A DNA stretch of 64,000 nt from Neiella marina (lineage in GTDB: Bacteria; Pseudomonadota; Gammaproteobacteria; Enterobacterales; Neiellaceae), in the NCBI RefSeq assembly GCF_002165625.1, contig NZ_NGNS01000015.1:1-64000 (forward strand), in the 5' to 3' direction. Shown here in pieces: positions 8,199 through 17,147 of the stretch. The first letter of the stretch is position 1; each line of letters opens with the position of its first letter. The notes beneath the pieces were generated by a model that was not told where the DNA came from, did not search any database, and was given only the letters and a program-made list of their open reading frames with translations. Position numbers and translations under genes: made by a program.

Positions 8199-9863
8199 AT
8201 GTTGCAGCAATTAACCATTCAAAACTTTGCCGTCGTTTCGTCGCTCACGCTTGATTGGAAATCGGGCATGACCACCATTACCGGAGAAACTGGAGCCGGT
8301 AAATCAATAGCCCTCGATGCATTAAGCCTCTGTATGGGCAGCAGAGCAGAAGCCAGTATGGTTCGCACTGGTGCCGCCAAGACTGATATTTCTGCCAGTT
8401 TTGATCTGACCCAAATGCCCGAAGCCAGTCTTTGGCTGCAACAACAAGATCTCGCTGGTGATGAAACTGGCGAGTGCATTATCCGCCGGACCATCACCAA
8501 GGATGGCCGCTCGCGGGGTTATATCAATGGCTACCCAGTGCCAGCTCATCAGTTAAAAAGCCTGGGTTCGATGCTGATTAACATCCATGGTCAGCATGCT
8601 CATCTGGACTTACTCAAAACCGAACGGCAGCAAGATTTGCTTGATCGATTCGCCGGTAATGACTCTTTGCTCGCCCAAGTCGCCAGCTCATTTCGCCATT
8701 GGCAACAAAGCCAGAAAGCCTACGAACAAGCCAAATCCGCGCAGCAGGCAAGCCATGATCGCTTGCAGTTGTTGCGATATCAGGTTTCCGAACTCGATGA
8801 GTTTAACCCCAATGATGGAGAATTCGAGCAACTCGAGTTGGAGTTCAAGAGACTGTCAAATGCTGTTGAATTGATGGCGAGTTGCCACACAGGACAACAA
8901 ATTCTATCCGAGTCTGAGCAAGACAATGTACTGTCGATGCTACACCAAGTGCAGCAGCAGTTAACTCGGGCAAGCGAGACTGACGCTCACCTGAGTCCAA
9001 CATTAGCGTTATTGGCAGAAGCCCGAATTCAGCTAGAAGAAGCTGCCAGTGAACTGGAGCACTACGCGGGCACATTAGAAAGTGATCCGCAACGCCTGAA
9101 TGAAGTAGAGCAGCGGCTTGAGCAATGGCTTAACCTCGCTCGCAAACATCAAATCCAACCAGAGCAATTGGTGCAATGCCATCAGCTGCTTGCGGAAGAG
9201 CTAGGACAACTCGATAACCCCGAGCAGCAGCTTGAGCAACTCGAACAAACAATGCAGCAAGCAGAACAAGAGTACTTTGCCGTCGCTCAGCAACTTTCCA
9301 ATGCCAGAACGGAGGCGGGCCAGCGCCTGAGCCTTGCGATTGTAGCGGAAGTCCAGCAAATGAACATGCCACACACTCAAATCGAGTTTGCCATCGCGCC
9401 AGCCAAACCCTCTGCACTTGGTTCTGATGCTATCCAACTGTTGGTCAGCACTAACCCAGGGCAATCACCAGGCGAATTAGCCAAAGTTGCATCAGGCGGT
9501 GAATTGTCGCGTATTGGCCTTGCCATTCAGGTAGTTACTCATGCCACCCAATCAACCCCCACGCTGGTATTTGATGAGGTGGATGTTGGTATTAGCGGCC
9601 CGACAGCCTCTGTCGTCGGACGAATGCTTCGAAGCCTCGGCAACAAGAGCCAAGTTGTTTGCGTCACTCATTTGCCACAAGTAGCTGCTAATGGTCATCA
9701 GCAACTGTTTGTCGACAAACTCATCGAGCAAAGCTCTACCGAAACGCGAGTGACGCTGCTAGATAAGAAATCACGGGTCAAAGAGCTAGCACGATTGCTT
9801 GGCGGTGAGCAAATCACCGCGCGTACCCTAGCGAATGCGCAAGAGTTATTGCTCGAAGCTTAA
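8199..9863 (+). CDS. recN: DNA repair protein RecN
   Basis: SMC-like ATPase acting in double-strand-break repair. The protein has 554 residues: N-terminal Walker A GETGAGKS (29-36), a long Gln/Glu-rich coiled coil across the middle, then the ABC signature ASGGELSRIGLAI and Walker B LVFDEVDVGISG, with the D-loop and His region VTHLPQVAA. The ATG at 8199 follows a LexA-type palindrome by 3 bases, so translation may start on a very short or structured leader. Followed by bamE. Confidence 0.97.
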   Translation: MLQQLTIQNFAVVSSLTLDWKSGMTTITGETGAGKSIALDALSLCMGSRAEASMVRTGAAKTDISASFDLTQMPEASLWLQQQDLAGDETGECIIRRTITKDGRSRGYINGYPVPAHQLKSLGSMLINIHGQHAHLDLLKTERQQDLLDRFAGNDSLLAQVASSFRHWQQSQKAYEQAKSAQQASHDRLQLLRYQVSELDEFNPNDGEFEQLELEFKRLSNAVELMASCHTGQQILSESEQDNVLSMLHQVQQQLTRASETDAHLSPTLALLAEARIQLEEAASELEHYAGTLESDPQRLNEVEQRLEQWLNLARKHQIQPEQLVQCHQLLAEELGQLDNPEQQLEQLEQTMQQAEQEYFAVAQQLSNARTEAGQRLSLAIVAEVQQMNMPHTQIEFAIAPAKPSALGSDAIQLLVSTNPGQSPGELAKVASGGELSRIGLAIQVVTHATQSTPTLVFDEVDVGISGPTASVVGRMLRSLGNKSQVVCVTHLPQVAANGHQQLFVDKLIEQSSTETRVTLLDKKSRVKELARLLGGEQITARTLANAQELLLEA

Positions 9864-9966
9864 CCAATCACTATGCCATTGTTGGCAATGTGATAAGAAT
9901 GCTAAAGCGGTAGTGTACTAGGCGACATCAACTCGGTATGATGCTCGCCATCTTAAAGTTAATCTA

Positions 9967-10665
9967 ATGTCGTTACTTCGAATGTTAAAAGCCGCCTTTA
10001 TTGCTCTTAGTTTGCTAACGCTGTCGGGCTGTTCTTATTTCAGCAACCTTGTCTACAAAATCGATATCCCCCAGGGAAACTATATTGATGAACGGCAAGT
10101 CGAGAAATTGCGTGTTGGCATGAATAAGGATCAAGTGCTCTTCGTATTGGGCACCCCTATGGCTAATAACGCCTTCGATCCCAACACTTGGAGTTATGTT
10201 TACCGTTTCAAAAGTGGTCGTGATGGCTCCGTTATCGAACGACGCCTTGTTGCCAAATTTGACGACACTGATCATTTAACCGAAGTGACTGGCGACTACG
10301 AATTACATGAAAACTTCCACATCCCGGTTGAAGAAGATATCCCAGAGTTCCAACAAGGTGTTGAGGCGGCTGCCGAAACAGCGACCACCGAAACTGTTGA
10401 CGAGCCAGTAAAACACAATGGCCCAGAGGTTTGGGCAATTAAAGTTGGTGAGTTTGGCAATCCTCAGAACGTCAAACGCCTGCAGTTCCAGCTAGAGCAA
10501 GCTGGTTATGAGGTGAACTTGCGCCCAGTTGAAGCTGAGCCAGGTGAGGTTGTGTCAGTGTTCGCCGAAATTGCTCACAGCAAAGAGGCGCTAGAAGAAA
10601 AGCTGGAAGTCATTGCCGATCTGACTAAGACCAAGCCAATCATCGTTAAGCTGCCACCAGCATAA
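9967..10665 (+). CDS. bamE: BamE lipoprotein with C-terminal SPOR-like extension
   Basis: Outer-membrane lipoprotein of the BAM complex, which inserts beta-barrel proteins. A signal peptide ends in LSGC (Cys22). The SmpA/OmlA domain (about 35-115) has YIDERQVEKLRVGMNKDQVLFVLGTP. At 232 residues it is roughly twice the usual BamE length. After an acidic linker, residues about 150-232 (VWAIKVGEFGNPQNVKRLQ...VNLRPVEAEPGEVVSVFAE) look like an SPOR-type domain of the kind that binds denuded peptidoglycan at septa. The SPOR call is a pattern judgement. Its stop lies 2 bases from that of the convergent rnfH. Confidence 0.9.
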   Translation: MSLLRMLKAAFIALSLLTLSGCSYFSNLVYKIDIPQGNYIDERQVEKLRVGMNKDQVLFVLGTPMANNAFDPNTWSYVYRFKSGRDGSVIERRLVAKFDDTDHLTEVTGDYELHENFHIPVEEDIPEFQQGVEAAAETATTETVDEPVKHNGPEVWAIKVGEFGNPQNVKRLQFQLEQAGYEVNLRPVEAEPGEVVSVFAEIAHSKEALEEKLEVIADLTKTKPIIVKLPPA

Positions 10666-10667
10666 GC

Positions 10668-11024
10668 TTAGTCATCGTTATCGCTGGCGCGGCGAGGATT
10701 GACTCGTCCGCCAGTGACTTTATCCGCCCGCCCTTCTTCCTTTGCTTTCGCTGCTCGGCGTTTTCTAACTTCTTTTGGATCCGCAATTAAAGCACGATAG
10801 ATTTCAATCCGATCACCTTCTTTTAGCGGTGCTGAGAGCTTGCAAGCACGGCTCCAGATGCCAACCTTGTTGACCTTGTCGAAATCAATTTCCGGATGCA
10901 TATCCAATACGCCAGATTGCTCAATCGCTTGCTCAACCGTGGTGTCGGCGGCAACAGCCAAACTCAATAGCGTTTGTTTAAGCGGCAATGCATAAGCAAT
11001 TTCAATATTGATTTCAGCACTCAC
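10668..11024 (-). CDS. rnfH: RnfH family ubiquitin-like protein
   Basis: Small beta-grasp protein (118 residues) of the RnfH/RatB family; exact role uncertain. It contains INIEIAYALPLKQTLLSLAV, GVLDMHPEIDF, NKVGIWSRACKLSAPLKEGDRIEIYRAL and a basic RKRRAAKAKEEGR tail. I choose the GTG at 11024 because it has a perfect AGGAGG six bases upstream and fits the family N terminus; the open frame runs to 11129 inside ratA. It overlaps the ratA 3' end by 11 bases, so the two are translationally coupled. Confidence 0.93.
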   Translation of the reverse strand: MSAEINIEIAYALPLKQTLLSLAVAADTTVEQAIEQSGVLDMHPEIDFDKVNKVGIWSRACKLSAPLKEGDRIEIYRALIADPKEVRKRRAAKAKEEGRADKVTGGRVNPRRASDNDD

Positions 11025-11451
11025 CGTAAACCTCCTGAGCACGACTAACAAACGCTTGCACCATGTTGCTGGCGAGTTGGTGGAATATTTTATTGAAGGC
11101 CGCACCAAGCAAACCGCTGGAAAACTCAAAGTCGAGCTTCAAACTCACTCGGCAGGCATCTTCAGCCAACTCGGTAAATTCCCAAAGGCCCTGTAACTTT
11201 TTGAATGGCCCCTCAACCAACTCCATATGAATAGCCTGTGGTGCCACGAGTGCATTATGGGTAGTAAACCACTTGCTAATTCCACCTTTAGCTACTTTTA
11301 GCGAAGCCTTCATGTGCTCAGATGAGCTATCGATTAATTTGCTCTCGGCACAACCAGGCAAAAATTCGGGATACGATGCAACATCATTTACCAAATCAAA
11401 CATCTGTTGCGCACTGAAACCAACTAGTGCAAATCGATCAACTTTCGCCAC
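11014..11451 (-). CDS. ratA: RatA/Coq10-family START-domain protein
   Basis: A 145-residue START/SRPBCC protein of the RatA family. E. coli RatA is described as a ribosome-association toxin; homologues are also linked to ubiquinone function (Coq10). Visible motifs: [28 protein letters not shown], a hydrophobic pocket strand [21 protein letters not shown] and a C-terminal amphipathic helix. Divergent from smpB and coupled to rnfH, the standard gammaproteobacterial arrangement. Confidence 0.94.
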   Translation of the reverse strand: MAKVDRFALVGFSAQQMFDLVNDVASYPEFLPGCAESKLIDSSSEHMKASLKVAKGGISKWFTTHNALVAPQAIHMELVEGPFKKLQGLWEFTELAEDACRVSLKLDFEFSSGLLGAAFNKIFHQLASNMVQAFVSRAQEVYGEC

Positions 11452-11558
11452 GAACTTACTCTCAGATTAAAATTTTTCAGAGTGTACCACAGCCCGTTTC
11501 GCAGATTGAACGTTGCGGCCATAGCTTTCATTCTTGCCGTGAGTATAATGGCCCGCCT

Positions 11559-12038
11559 ATGGCTAAGAAAAAATCTAAAGACAAAAGCGGTTCCAACACC
11601 ATTGCGCTGAATAAACGCGCTCGTCACGATTACTTTATCGAAAAGGAATTCGAGGCCGGGCTGGAACTGCAAGGCTGGGAAGTGAAATCGCTGCGCCAAG
11701 GCAAAGCGAACATTGCCGAGTCTTACATTACGGTGAAAAATGGCGAATGCTTTATGTTTGGTTCGTCCATCCTTCCATTAACAGCAGCATCAACGCACGT
11801 TATCAGCGAGCCCACTCGGACACGTAGACTATTGTTGAATCGACGTGAAATCGATCATTTGGTTGGTGCCATTGAGCGGGAAGGCAAAACCATTGTGCCT
11901 TTGTCGCTTTATTGGAAGGGACCTTGGGTCAAGATCAAAATTGGCACCGCCAAAGGTAAAAAACTTCATGACAAGCGCGACGACGCCAAAGACAAAGATT
12001 GGCAGCGGCAAAAAGCGCGTGTGATGAAGAAAGGTTAA
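11559..12038 (+). CDS. smpB: SsrA-binding protein SmpB
   Basis: Binds tmRNA and brings it to stalled ribosomes for trans-translation. The 159-residue protein begins [20 protein letters not shown] and carries [28 protein letters not shown], the INLxESY-like NIAESYI segment, and a basic C-terminal tail ([28 protein letters not shown]) that enters the mRNA channel. The frame is open upstream to 11427, but that part overlaps the ratA promoter area. ssrA follows 86 bases downstream. Confidence 0.97.
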   Translation: MAKKKSKDKSGSNTIALNKRARHDYFIEKEFEAGLELQGWEVKSLRQGKANIAESYITVKNGECFMFGSSILPLTAASTHVISEPTRTRRLLLNRREIDHLVGAIEREGKTIVPLSLYWKGPWVKIKIGTAKGKKLHDKRDDAKDKDWQRQKARVMKKG

Positions 12039-12124
12039 TTACTGTTCAAACAAACTCTCGGCGCTATCAATAGCCTAATAAGCTCTGATACAATGCGCCG
12101 ATACCAGAGATTTACAACTCTTTC

Positions 12125-12489
12125 GGGGCCGATTTTGGATTCGACGGGGATGACAAAGTCTTAGGTGCATGTCGTGGGGCGGTTGGCCACGTAAAAAGCC
12201 GCAAACTAATAGTCGCAAACGACGAAAACTACGCTCTAGCAGCTTAATAACCTGCTAGCGCCTATCTGCCCTAGCTTCCGCTTGTAAGACGGGGAGTTCA
12301 GATAGTCAAACCCAAACAAGATCGTGTGGACGCCGTGCCTGTCGGCTGAAGCATTAAAACTAATACAGGATAGTCTGTCCGTGGCGTGTCCGTCCGCAGC
12401 GTACCGGCGAATGTAATGACTGGACTAAACATGTAGGACCGAGGATGGCGCATTCACGGACGGGGGTTCAACTCCCCCCGGCTCCACCA
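12125..12489 (+). ncRNA. ssrA: Transfer-messenger RNA (tmRNA)
   Basis: The 5' end GGGGCCG pairs with CGGCTCC before ACCA at the 3' end (12479-12489), giving a 7-bp acceptor stem. The T arm GGGGGTTCAACTCCCCC is present. The tag frame reads ANDENYALAA followed by TAATAA (12219-12250 region). It works with smpB immediately upstream. The 3' end of ssrA is a classical island integration site, and accessory genes do follow. Confidence 0.97.
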
Positions 12490-12496
12490 CTTAAAG

Positions 12497-12539
12497 AAAG
12501 GCTAAGTCGCGAAAAAACCAACGATTTAGCCTTTTTTTT
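12497..12539 (+). terminator. Rho-independent terminator of ssrA
   Basis: The stem AGGCTAA (12499-12505) pairs with TTAGCCT (12526-12532) and runs into eight T. Confidence 0.8.
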
Positions 12540-12841
12540 GCCCCTACACTACCCACTGAATCCCCCTCAAATTCGCACGCACATCGCACGCAAATTCAAG
12601 ACGGTTTTTGGGATGATAGTTTTAAGCTTAGATTTGCCGATCATGGGCTGCGACTAATAGCGCCTTGAATTACGATTCAAATATCTCAACTTTTATGGTC
12701 AGTGGCCGTGCGCATGAGCTCCTATGTCGAGCAGAGCTACCTGTGCATCTCCCCGGTGCACCGTGACACAAACTTTGCTATGGTGCCTTGCATGCAAACC
12801 AAGGAATGGCTTGCCGCCAACAATGACAGGAGTCCTGCCCA
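12540..12841. other. Intergenic region downstream of ssrA
   Basis: About 300 bases between the tmRNA terminator and the CSD-DUF1294 gene. No gene, integrase remnant or second copy of the tmRNA 3' end could be recognised. A short repeat of CGCACG (CGCACGCACATCGCACGC) is present. Confidence 0.5.
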
Positions 12842-13465
12842 ATGCGCCTTAAAGGTACCCTCGCCCAATGGGATGAAGACAAAGCCTATGGCTTTATCAC
12901 CCCAACATCGGGTGACACTCAGATCTTCGTTCACAAATCTGCCTTTACCAACCACCACCGCACACCGAAAGTGCGTGATGTGATCACCTTTACCCTGAGC
13001 ACCGATAAACAAGGTCGCCCCTGTGCAACCGCCGCCTACTTTGCAGGCGAAGCGAAAGCACCGGCAACTAAACAGAGAGCTGCGTCACCATCCGACCGAC
13101 GACACTTGCCGATGGTTTTGGCAAGTTGCTGGTTGGTTGGCCTCACGATCGCAGGGGCTCTGGGCAAGCTGCCAATGTCACTCGTTTATGGAGCCGTGGT
13201 TTTGAGTGCATTTACCTTTATCGCCTATGCCTGGGATAAGGCCAAAGCAAAGCGCAATGCCTGGCGCACACCGGAAAACACATTACATGCCCTTGCGGTG
13301 TTAGGTGGTTGGCCTGGCGCCGCCTTTGCGCAAGAGCTGTTGCGCCACAAGTCGCAAAAGCGATCGTTTCGACTGGTGTTTTGGCTGACCGTGACATGTC
13401 ACATAGTGGGCATGTGGTGGTTATTGTCCGAGCATGGCGCATCTACCTTGTCACTGCTGCATTAG
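12842..13465 (+). CDS. Cold-shock domain plus DUF1294 membrane protein
   Basis: A 207-residue fusion. Residues 1-70 form a cold-shock/OB-fold domain (LKGTLAQWDEDKAYGFITP, DTQIFVHKSAF), expected to bind single-stranded nucleic acid. Residues about 90-205 are DUF1294, with several membrane helices (MVLASCWLVGLTIAGALG, LVYGAVVLSAFTFIAYAWDK, LVFWLTVTCHIVGMWWLL) and the motif TLHALAVLGGWPGAAFAQELLRHKSQK. The fusion is known in marine gammaproteobacteria; its function is not. A GGAG site precedes the ATG. Confidence 0.88.
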   Translation: MRLKGTLAQWDEDKAYGFITPTSGDTQIFVHKSAFTNHHRTPKVRDVITFTLSTDKQGRPCATAAYFAGEAKAPATKQRAASPSDRRHLPMVLASCWLVGLTIAGALGKLPMSLVYGAVVLSAFTFIAYAWDKAKAKRNAWRTPENTLHALAVLGGWPGAAFAQELLRHKSQKRSFRLVFWLTVTCHIVGMWWLLSEHGASTLSLLH

Positions 13466-13485
13466 CGACATTAGGGAGCATTAAG

Positions 13486-14493
13486 TTGATAGGTATAGCG
13501 GCCTTACTCGTTATCCTGCTTTCACCAGTAACATTCGCTGCGCAACAATACACTGAATCGGCTTGTTTATTGCTCAAACAGCAGGTGCAAAGTGACAAGC
13601 AACGACACGGCAGTGAATCAACGCGCTATCGAAAAAGCCAGGCCAGTTACGATGCCCACTGCCAGAGTCCGGTGCCAGTGAATACCAACTCGAGCCTTCT
13701 GACCGCAGCAAAGCAAACGCAACCAACGTCCTATCGTAAGAGCCTGAGTACTTCGCGTCATCACCCTGCTTCGCTCAACAAAAAGCAGAGCTCGCCGATA
13801 ACGTTGATGACACCGTCAATGCCAACACAAGCCAATATCGCCCCAACGGAGCCAATCACACTCAGCGCTTTAGCTTTGTATTTTGTTGGCGTCATGGTGT
13901 TGCTCATACTGGCGCCAGCAATCCTGCGGCGAAAATTGCCAGCCATCAAAGGATGGCTCGGCGAAGCCCTAGTGAAACGCGCTCTTGCCAAACACCTTCC
14001 CCCAGAGCGTTACACCATCCTGCATGATGTCACCCTGCCCCTCGAAGATGGCGGAACCACGCAAATCGATCACATCGTCTTTTCACCCTATGGGATATTC
14101 GTGATTGAAACTAAGAACATGGCAGGCAGGATCTATGGCAACCAACACCAAAGCATGTGGACTCAAAGAATTGGTGGCCAATCGTTCCGATTTCAAAACC
14201 CTTTACGTCAAAACTATAAGCACACAAAAGCCCTCGCGATGCTACTTAATGTCGCACATGAACAATTTCGATCGGTCATCGTCTTCACAGATGCGGCACA
14301 ATTGAAAACCAAAATGCCGAGCAACGTTGGTAAACCTGCGGCCATGGCACTTTATATCAAGTCATTTTCTGAAAGAATCATCGACACAGACGAGGTCAAA
14401 CATATCGCACAACACTTGAATCATGTGCGACTCGAGCGTTCAGCTAAAACCAACAGAGCTCATATTAACTACTTAGAAAAAACGCGAAACTAG
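13486..14493 (+). CDS. Membrane-anchored NERD-domain protein
   Basis: A 335-residue protein. The TTG at 13486 is preceded by GGGAG at good spacing and gives an N-terminal signal-like helix (IGIAALLVILLSPVTFA). A low-complexity Ser/Thr/Gln region (about 45-125) follows, then a membrane helix (LSALALYFVGVMVLLILAPAIL). The NERD domain spans about 155-270: GWLGEALVKRALAKHLP, DGGTTQIDHIVFSPYGIFVIETKN, in which Glu, Asp and ETK resemble the PD-(D/E)xK nuclease core. NERD proteins are predicted DNA-processing nucleases; an exported or membrane-tethered one is odd. An ATG-type start at 13309 would overlap the previous gene and is unlikely. Confidence 0.75.
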   Translation: MIGIAALLVILLSPVTFAAQQYTESACLLLKQQVQSDKQRHGSESTRYRKSQASYDAHCQSPVPVNTNSSLLTAAKQTQPTSYRKSLSTSRHHPASLNKKQSSPITLMTPSMPTQANIAPTEPITLSALALYFVGVMVLLILAPAILRRKLPAIKGWLGEALVKRALAKHLPPERYTILHDVTLPLEDGGTTQIDHIVFSPYGIFVIETKNMAGRIYGNQHQSMWTQRIGGQSFRFQNPLRQNYKHTKALAMLLNVAHEQFRSVIVFTDAAQLKTKMPSNVGKPAAMALYIKSFSERIIDTDEVKHIAQHLNHVRLERSAKTNRAHINYLEKTRN

Positions 14494-14772
14494 GCAAACC
14501 TACAACCGATAGTTCACAAAGGGAGTTATGGGAATTCACCAACCGAACTATAACCACCTGTTTAGTGAGTTTATTTTATAATCGCCATTTACAATGATCA
14601 GTACAAAGATTCGTATTATCATCTTCGGCGGGTCCAATAGGAGAAATAGCTGGCAGTTCTTTTGCCGCTAAATATGGCAATCGTAAACAAGAACTGGGAT
14701 TATCCATCAGCACCCAAAGTAGTTTACCCAGTGCATAGACGGACGCTCGTTTCGCCATTAACAAGGAATACT

Positions 14773-15558
14773 ATGAAGAATCGCATTATCATTTGTGGCT
14801 ATCCGAAAAGCGGAAATACTTGGTTAACGCGTTTGACCGCCGAGATATTGAACTGCCCAGTGGCTGGCTTTTGGTGTGAACCCTTCAACAAGGAAGAATC
14901 AATCGAGGGTGAAAACCGCTCTTCGACTTATCAATGCTTTAAAGCGCACCATAACAAAGAACAACTGGAGCACACGCTAGCACTCTACGGCAACGGAACT
15001 GAGAAAGTTATCTATATCTACAGAGATCCAAGAGCGGTAGTTGTCTCTGGCACTCATTATTTTAAGTACAAGGTCAAATACCCTCGCCTATACTCGTTCA
15101 TGTGTAGCCTGCCCTTGGGGCGAAAAGTATACAACCGCATCTGGCATCAGCGGTCATACAAAATGAGGGAAATGACCCGCGGAATCGTCGAAGGCACTAA
15201 GCATGGCTCATGGATGAAGTACCCATGGAAAGACCACATCCTCGACTATCAGCAGCGTCCCAATACGCTCGTACTGAGCTATGAGTCGATGCGACAAGAT
15301 CCACTGTCTGCCGCCCAATCCATTTGCGATTTTTTAGGTGAGCCGAGATCCGACGCGGAACTAAAACAAGCAATCGACAATCAGAGTTTTGACGCCAAAA
15401 AGCGTCAATTCGAAAAACAAGGGCGTCATAAAAATGCTCAGTTCATGCGCAAAGGCTCAGCCAATGCATGGACGACAGAGCTCGCTCCAAAGCATCGCAA
15501 ATACCTCGAGGATAACCTCGGTGATTTTATGGCTGAGCTCGGCTATAAAACCGACTAA
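14773..15558 (+). CDS. Sulfotransferase family protein
   Basis: A 261-residue PAPS-dependent sulfotransferase-fold protein. The 5'-phosphosulfate loop CGYPKSGNTWL is at 8-18 and the 3'-phosphate motif YIYRDPRAVVVSG is around residue 85. FLGEPRSDAEL and a C-terminal YLEDNLGDFMAELGY segment are typical. Acceptor unknown; such genes often modify cell-surface glycans. The start at 14773 has AAGGA upstream; the longer frame from 14662 has no such site. It stands alone in the accessory region after ssrA. Confidence 0.82.
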   Translation: MKNRIIICGYPKSGNTWLTRLTAEILNCPVAGFWCEPFNKEESIEGENRSSTYQCFKAHHNKEQLEHTLALYGNGTEKVIYIYRDPRAVVVSGTHYFKYKVKYPRLYSFMCSLPLGRKVYNRIWHQRSYKMREMTRGIVEGTKHGSWMKYPWKDHILDYQQRPNTLVLSYESMRQDPLSAAQSICDFLGEPRSDAELKQAIDNQSFDAKKRQFEKQGRHKNAQFMRKGSANAWTTELAPKHRKYLEDNLGDFMAELGYKTD

Positions 15559-15637
15559 CACAGTCGTTTGCGACTCCCTCCGTTCATATCACAGGCGACG
15601 ACTGCCCAGACAGATTAAAATTTAGCCAAATCTTAGA

Positions 15638-15680
15638 TGTTGACTATGCTGATCGATCATGCCGTCAAACATAGTCAACA
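15638..15680. promoter_or_regulatory. 11-bp inverted repeat upstream of the lysis genes
   Basis: TGTTGACTATG (15638-15648) and CATAGTCAACA (15670-15680) form a perfect dyad separated by 21 bases, which is two helical turns. It lies 73 bases before the muramidase start. It could be an operator or a hairpin at the end of the sulfotransferase transcript; no T-run follows, which favours an operator. Confidence 0.4.
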
Positions 15681-15752
15681 GCCAGATTAGTTGTTGGCGT
15701 TGCATATGGCTCAAACGCCACTCTCGATTCTGAGATTCATGGAGGATTTTAG

Positions 15753-17147
15753 ATGAGCACTGTCGTCTGTACCGAACCATTGAATGTGCGCACCCTACCG
15801 GGAATCAACAGTCAAATTTTGGGTGTCTTGGAGCAAGGTCGAGCCCTCACCACCAGCGGCGAGAATAAGGATTGGTATGAGGTCGAGTTTCAAGGCTCTG
15901 TTGGTTACATCTACGGTGGCTATCTGGCACCAATCGAGCAGTTTGCCGAGACGTTAGCGGTAGTTTCTGCATCGGCACTCAATGTCCGTGCTCAGCCAAA
16001 TGCAGTAGGCGCTCGGCTGGGCGTCGTTCGTCGCAATAGCGTGGTAAAAGTCCAAGCCGTTCTCAACGGTTGGTTGGAAATTGAGTTCAATCAGGGGATT
16101 GGTTATGTCAGCCAGCGATATGCCACGCTGTATGGAGCCCTCCCCGGTTTCACCGCCTCGGTTGATGCCAATTTGCTCAACTTACGGGCCGCGCCATCTC
16201 TTCAATCCGCGATTGTCGGCCAAGTGCCAAGTGGTACCAAACTAAATATCGATTGTGTCATTGGCGCCTGGTGCCAGCTTGTAGTGAATGGTCAAAAGGC
16301 CTATACCCCAGTTCGTTACGTGCGAGAAACGCGACAGCCAGATGAACAAGTTGAAACACTAGAAGCCGAGGACGATGACCAACTGACGATTGATAAGCCT
16401 ACACCTAACGAGCCGCTAAACCTCGTCGTGGCTCCGCTCAATAAACTGCCAGAGACCGGCACTTCCAATCAGCGAAATGTGGCTCGAACTTGGAATAATT
16501 TTGGCGCATTACTACAGCGCTTAAGCCAAGAAAAACAAATAGATGTAGCTTGTGCAGTTGCGGTGCTCTGTGTCGAGAGTTCAGGCAAAGGCTTTGAGTA
16601 TGACAATCAAAATCGCATGATTATCCGTTTTGAGAATCACAAGTTTTACCGCTATTGGGGTAAGCAGCACCAAGCCAAATTTGATCAACATTTTAAATAC
16701 ACCAAAGGCAAAGCTTGGACCGGCCACCAATGGCGAGCAAATCCAGACCATCAATGGCAAAGCTTCCACGGCAATCAGGCCAAAGAATGGCAAACCTTTC
16801 TGTTTGCTCTATCCATCGATAAAGAAGCCGCGATGCTTTCCATTAGCATGGGAGCACCACAAATCATGGGCTTCAACTATCGCCAAATCGGCTATGACAA
16901 TGTCGAACAAATGTTTGATGCTTTCTCTGAAGATATGGAATCTCAGATCAGAGGATTCTTCAATTTCTTCTCTTCGGCCATGCTCAAGCAACTGCAACAA
17001 CTCGATTTTGTGGCTTTTGCCAAGGGCTACAACGGTGACGGCCAAAAACAAAAATACGGTCAGTGGATCCGCAACCACTACGACGCTTTTAAGCGCCTAC
17101 ATGACCAAACGCTGACAACCAACGCTAACAACAGGAGGCTAGCGTGA
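15753..17147 (+). CDS. N-acetylmuramidase endolysin with three SH3b repeats
   Basis: Peptidoglycan hydrolase of 464 residues. Three bacterial SH3-like repeats lie in the first 200 residues (LNVRTLPGINSQILGVL, LNVRAQPNAVGARLGVV, LNLRAAPSLQSAIVGQV). An acidic linker follows, then an N-acetylmuramidase domain (DUF3380 type, about 255-455) with CVESSGKGFEYDN, whose Glu is the expected catalytic residue, and SMGAPQIMGFNY. Strong GGAGG site; no signal peptide, as expected for a holin-released endolysin. The last 4 bases overlap the holin start. Confidence 0.88.
   Translation: MSTVVCTEPLNVRTLPGINSQILGVLEQGRALTTSGENKDWYEVEFQGSVGYIYGGYLAPIEQFAETLAVVSASALNVRAQPNAVGARLGVVRRNSVVKVQAVLNGWLEIEFNQGIGYVSQRYATLYGALPGFTASVDANLLNLRAAPSLQSAIVGQVPSGTKLNIDCVIGAWCQLVVNGQKAYTPVRYVRETRQPDEQVETLEAEDDDQLTIDKPTPNEPLNLVVAPLNKLPETGTSNQRNVARTWNNFGALLQRLSQEKQIDVACAVAVLCVESSGKGFEYDNQNRMIIRFENHKFYRYWGKQHQAKFDQHFKYTKGKAWTGHQWRANPDHQWQSFHGNQAKEWQTFLFALSIDKEAAMLSISMGAPQIMGFNYRQIGYDNVEQMFDAFSEDMESQIRGFFNFFSSAMLKQLQQLDFVAFAKGYNGDGQKQKYGQWIRNHYDAFKRLHDQTLTTNANNRRLA

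Noticed and set aside
12460-12489. Attachment-site duplication of the ssrA 3' end
   Set aside because: I found no second copy of this sequence within the window.
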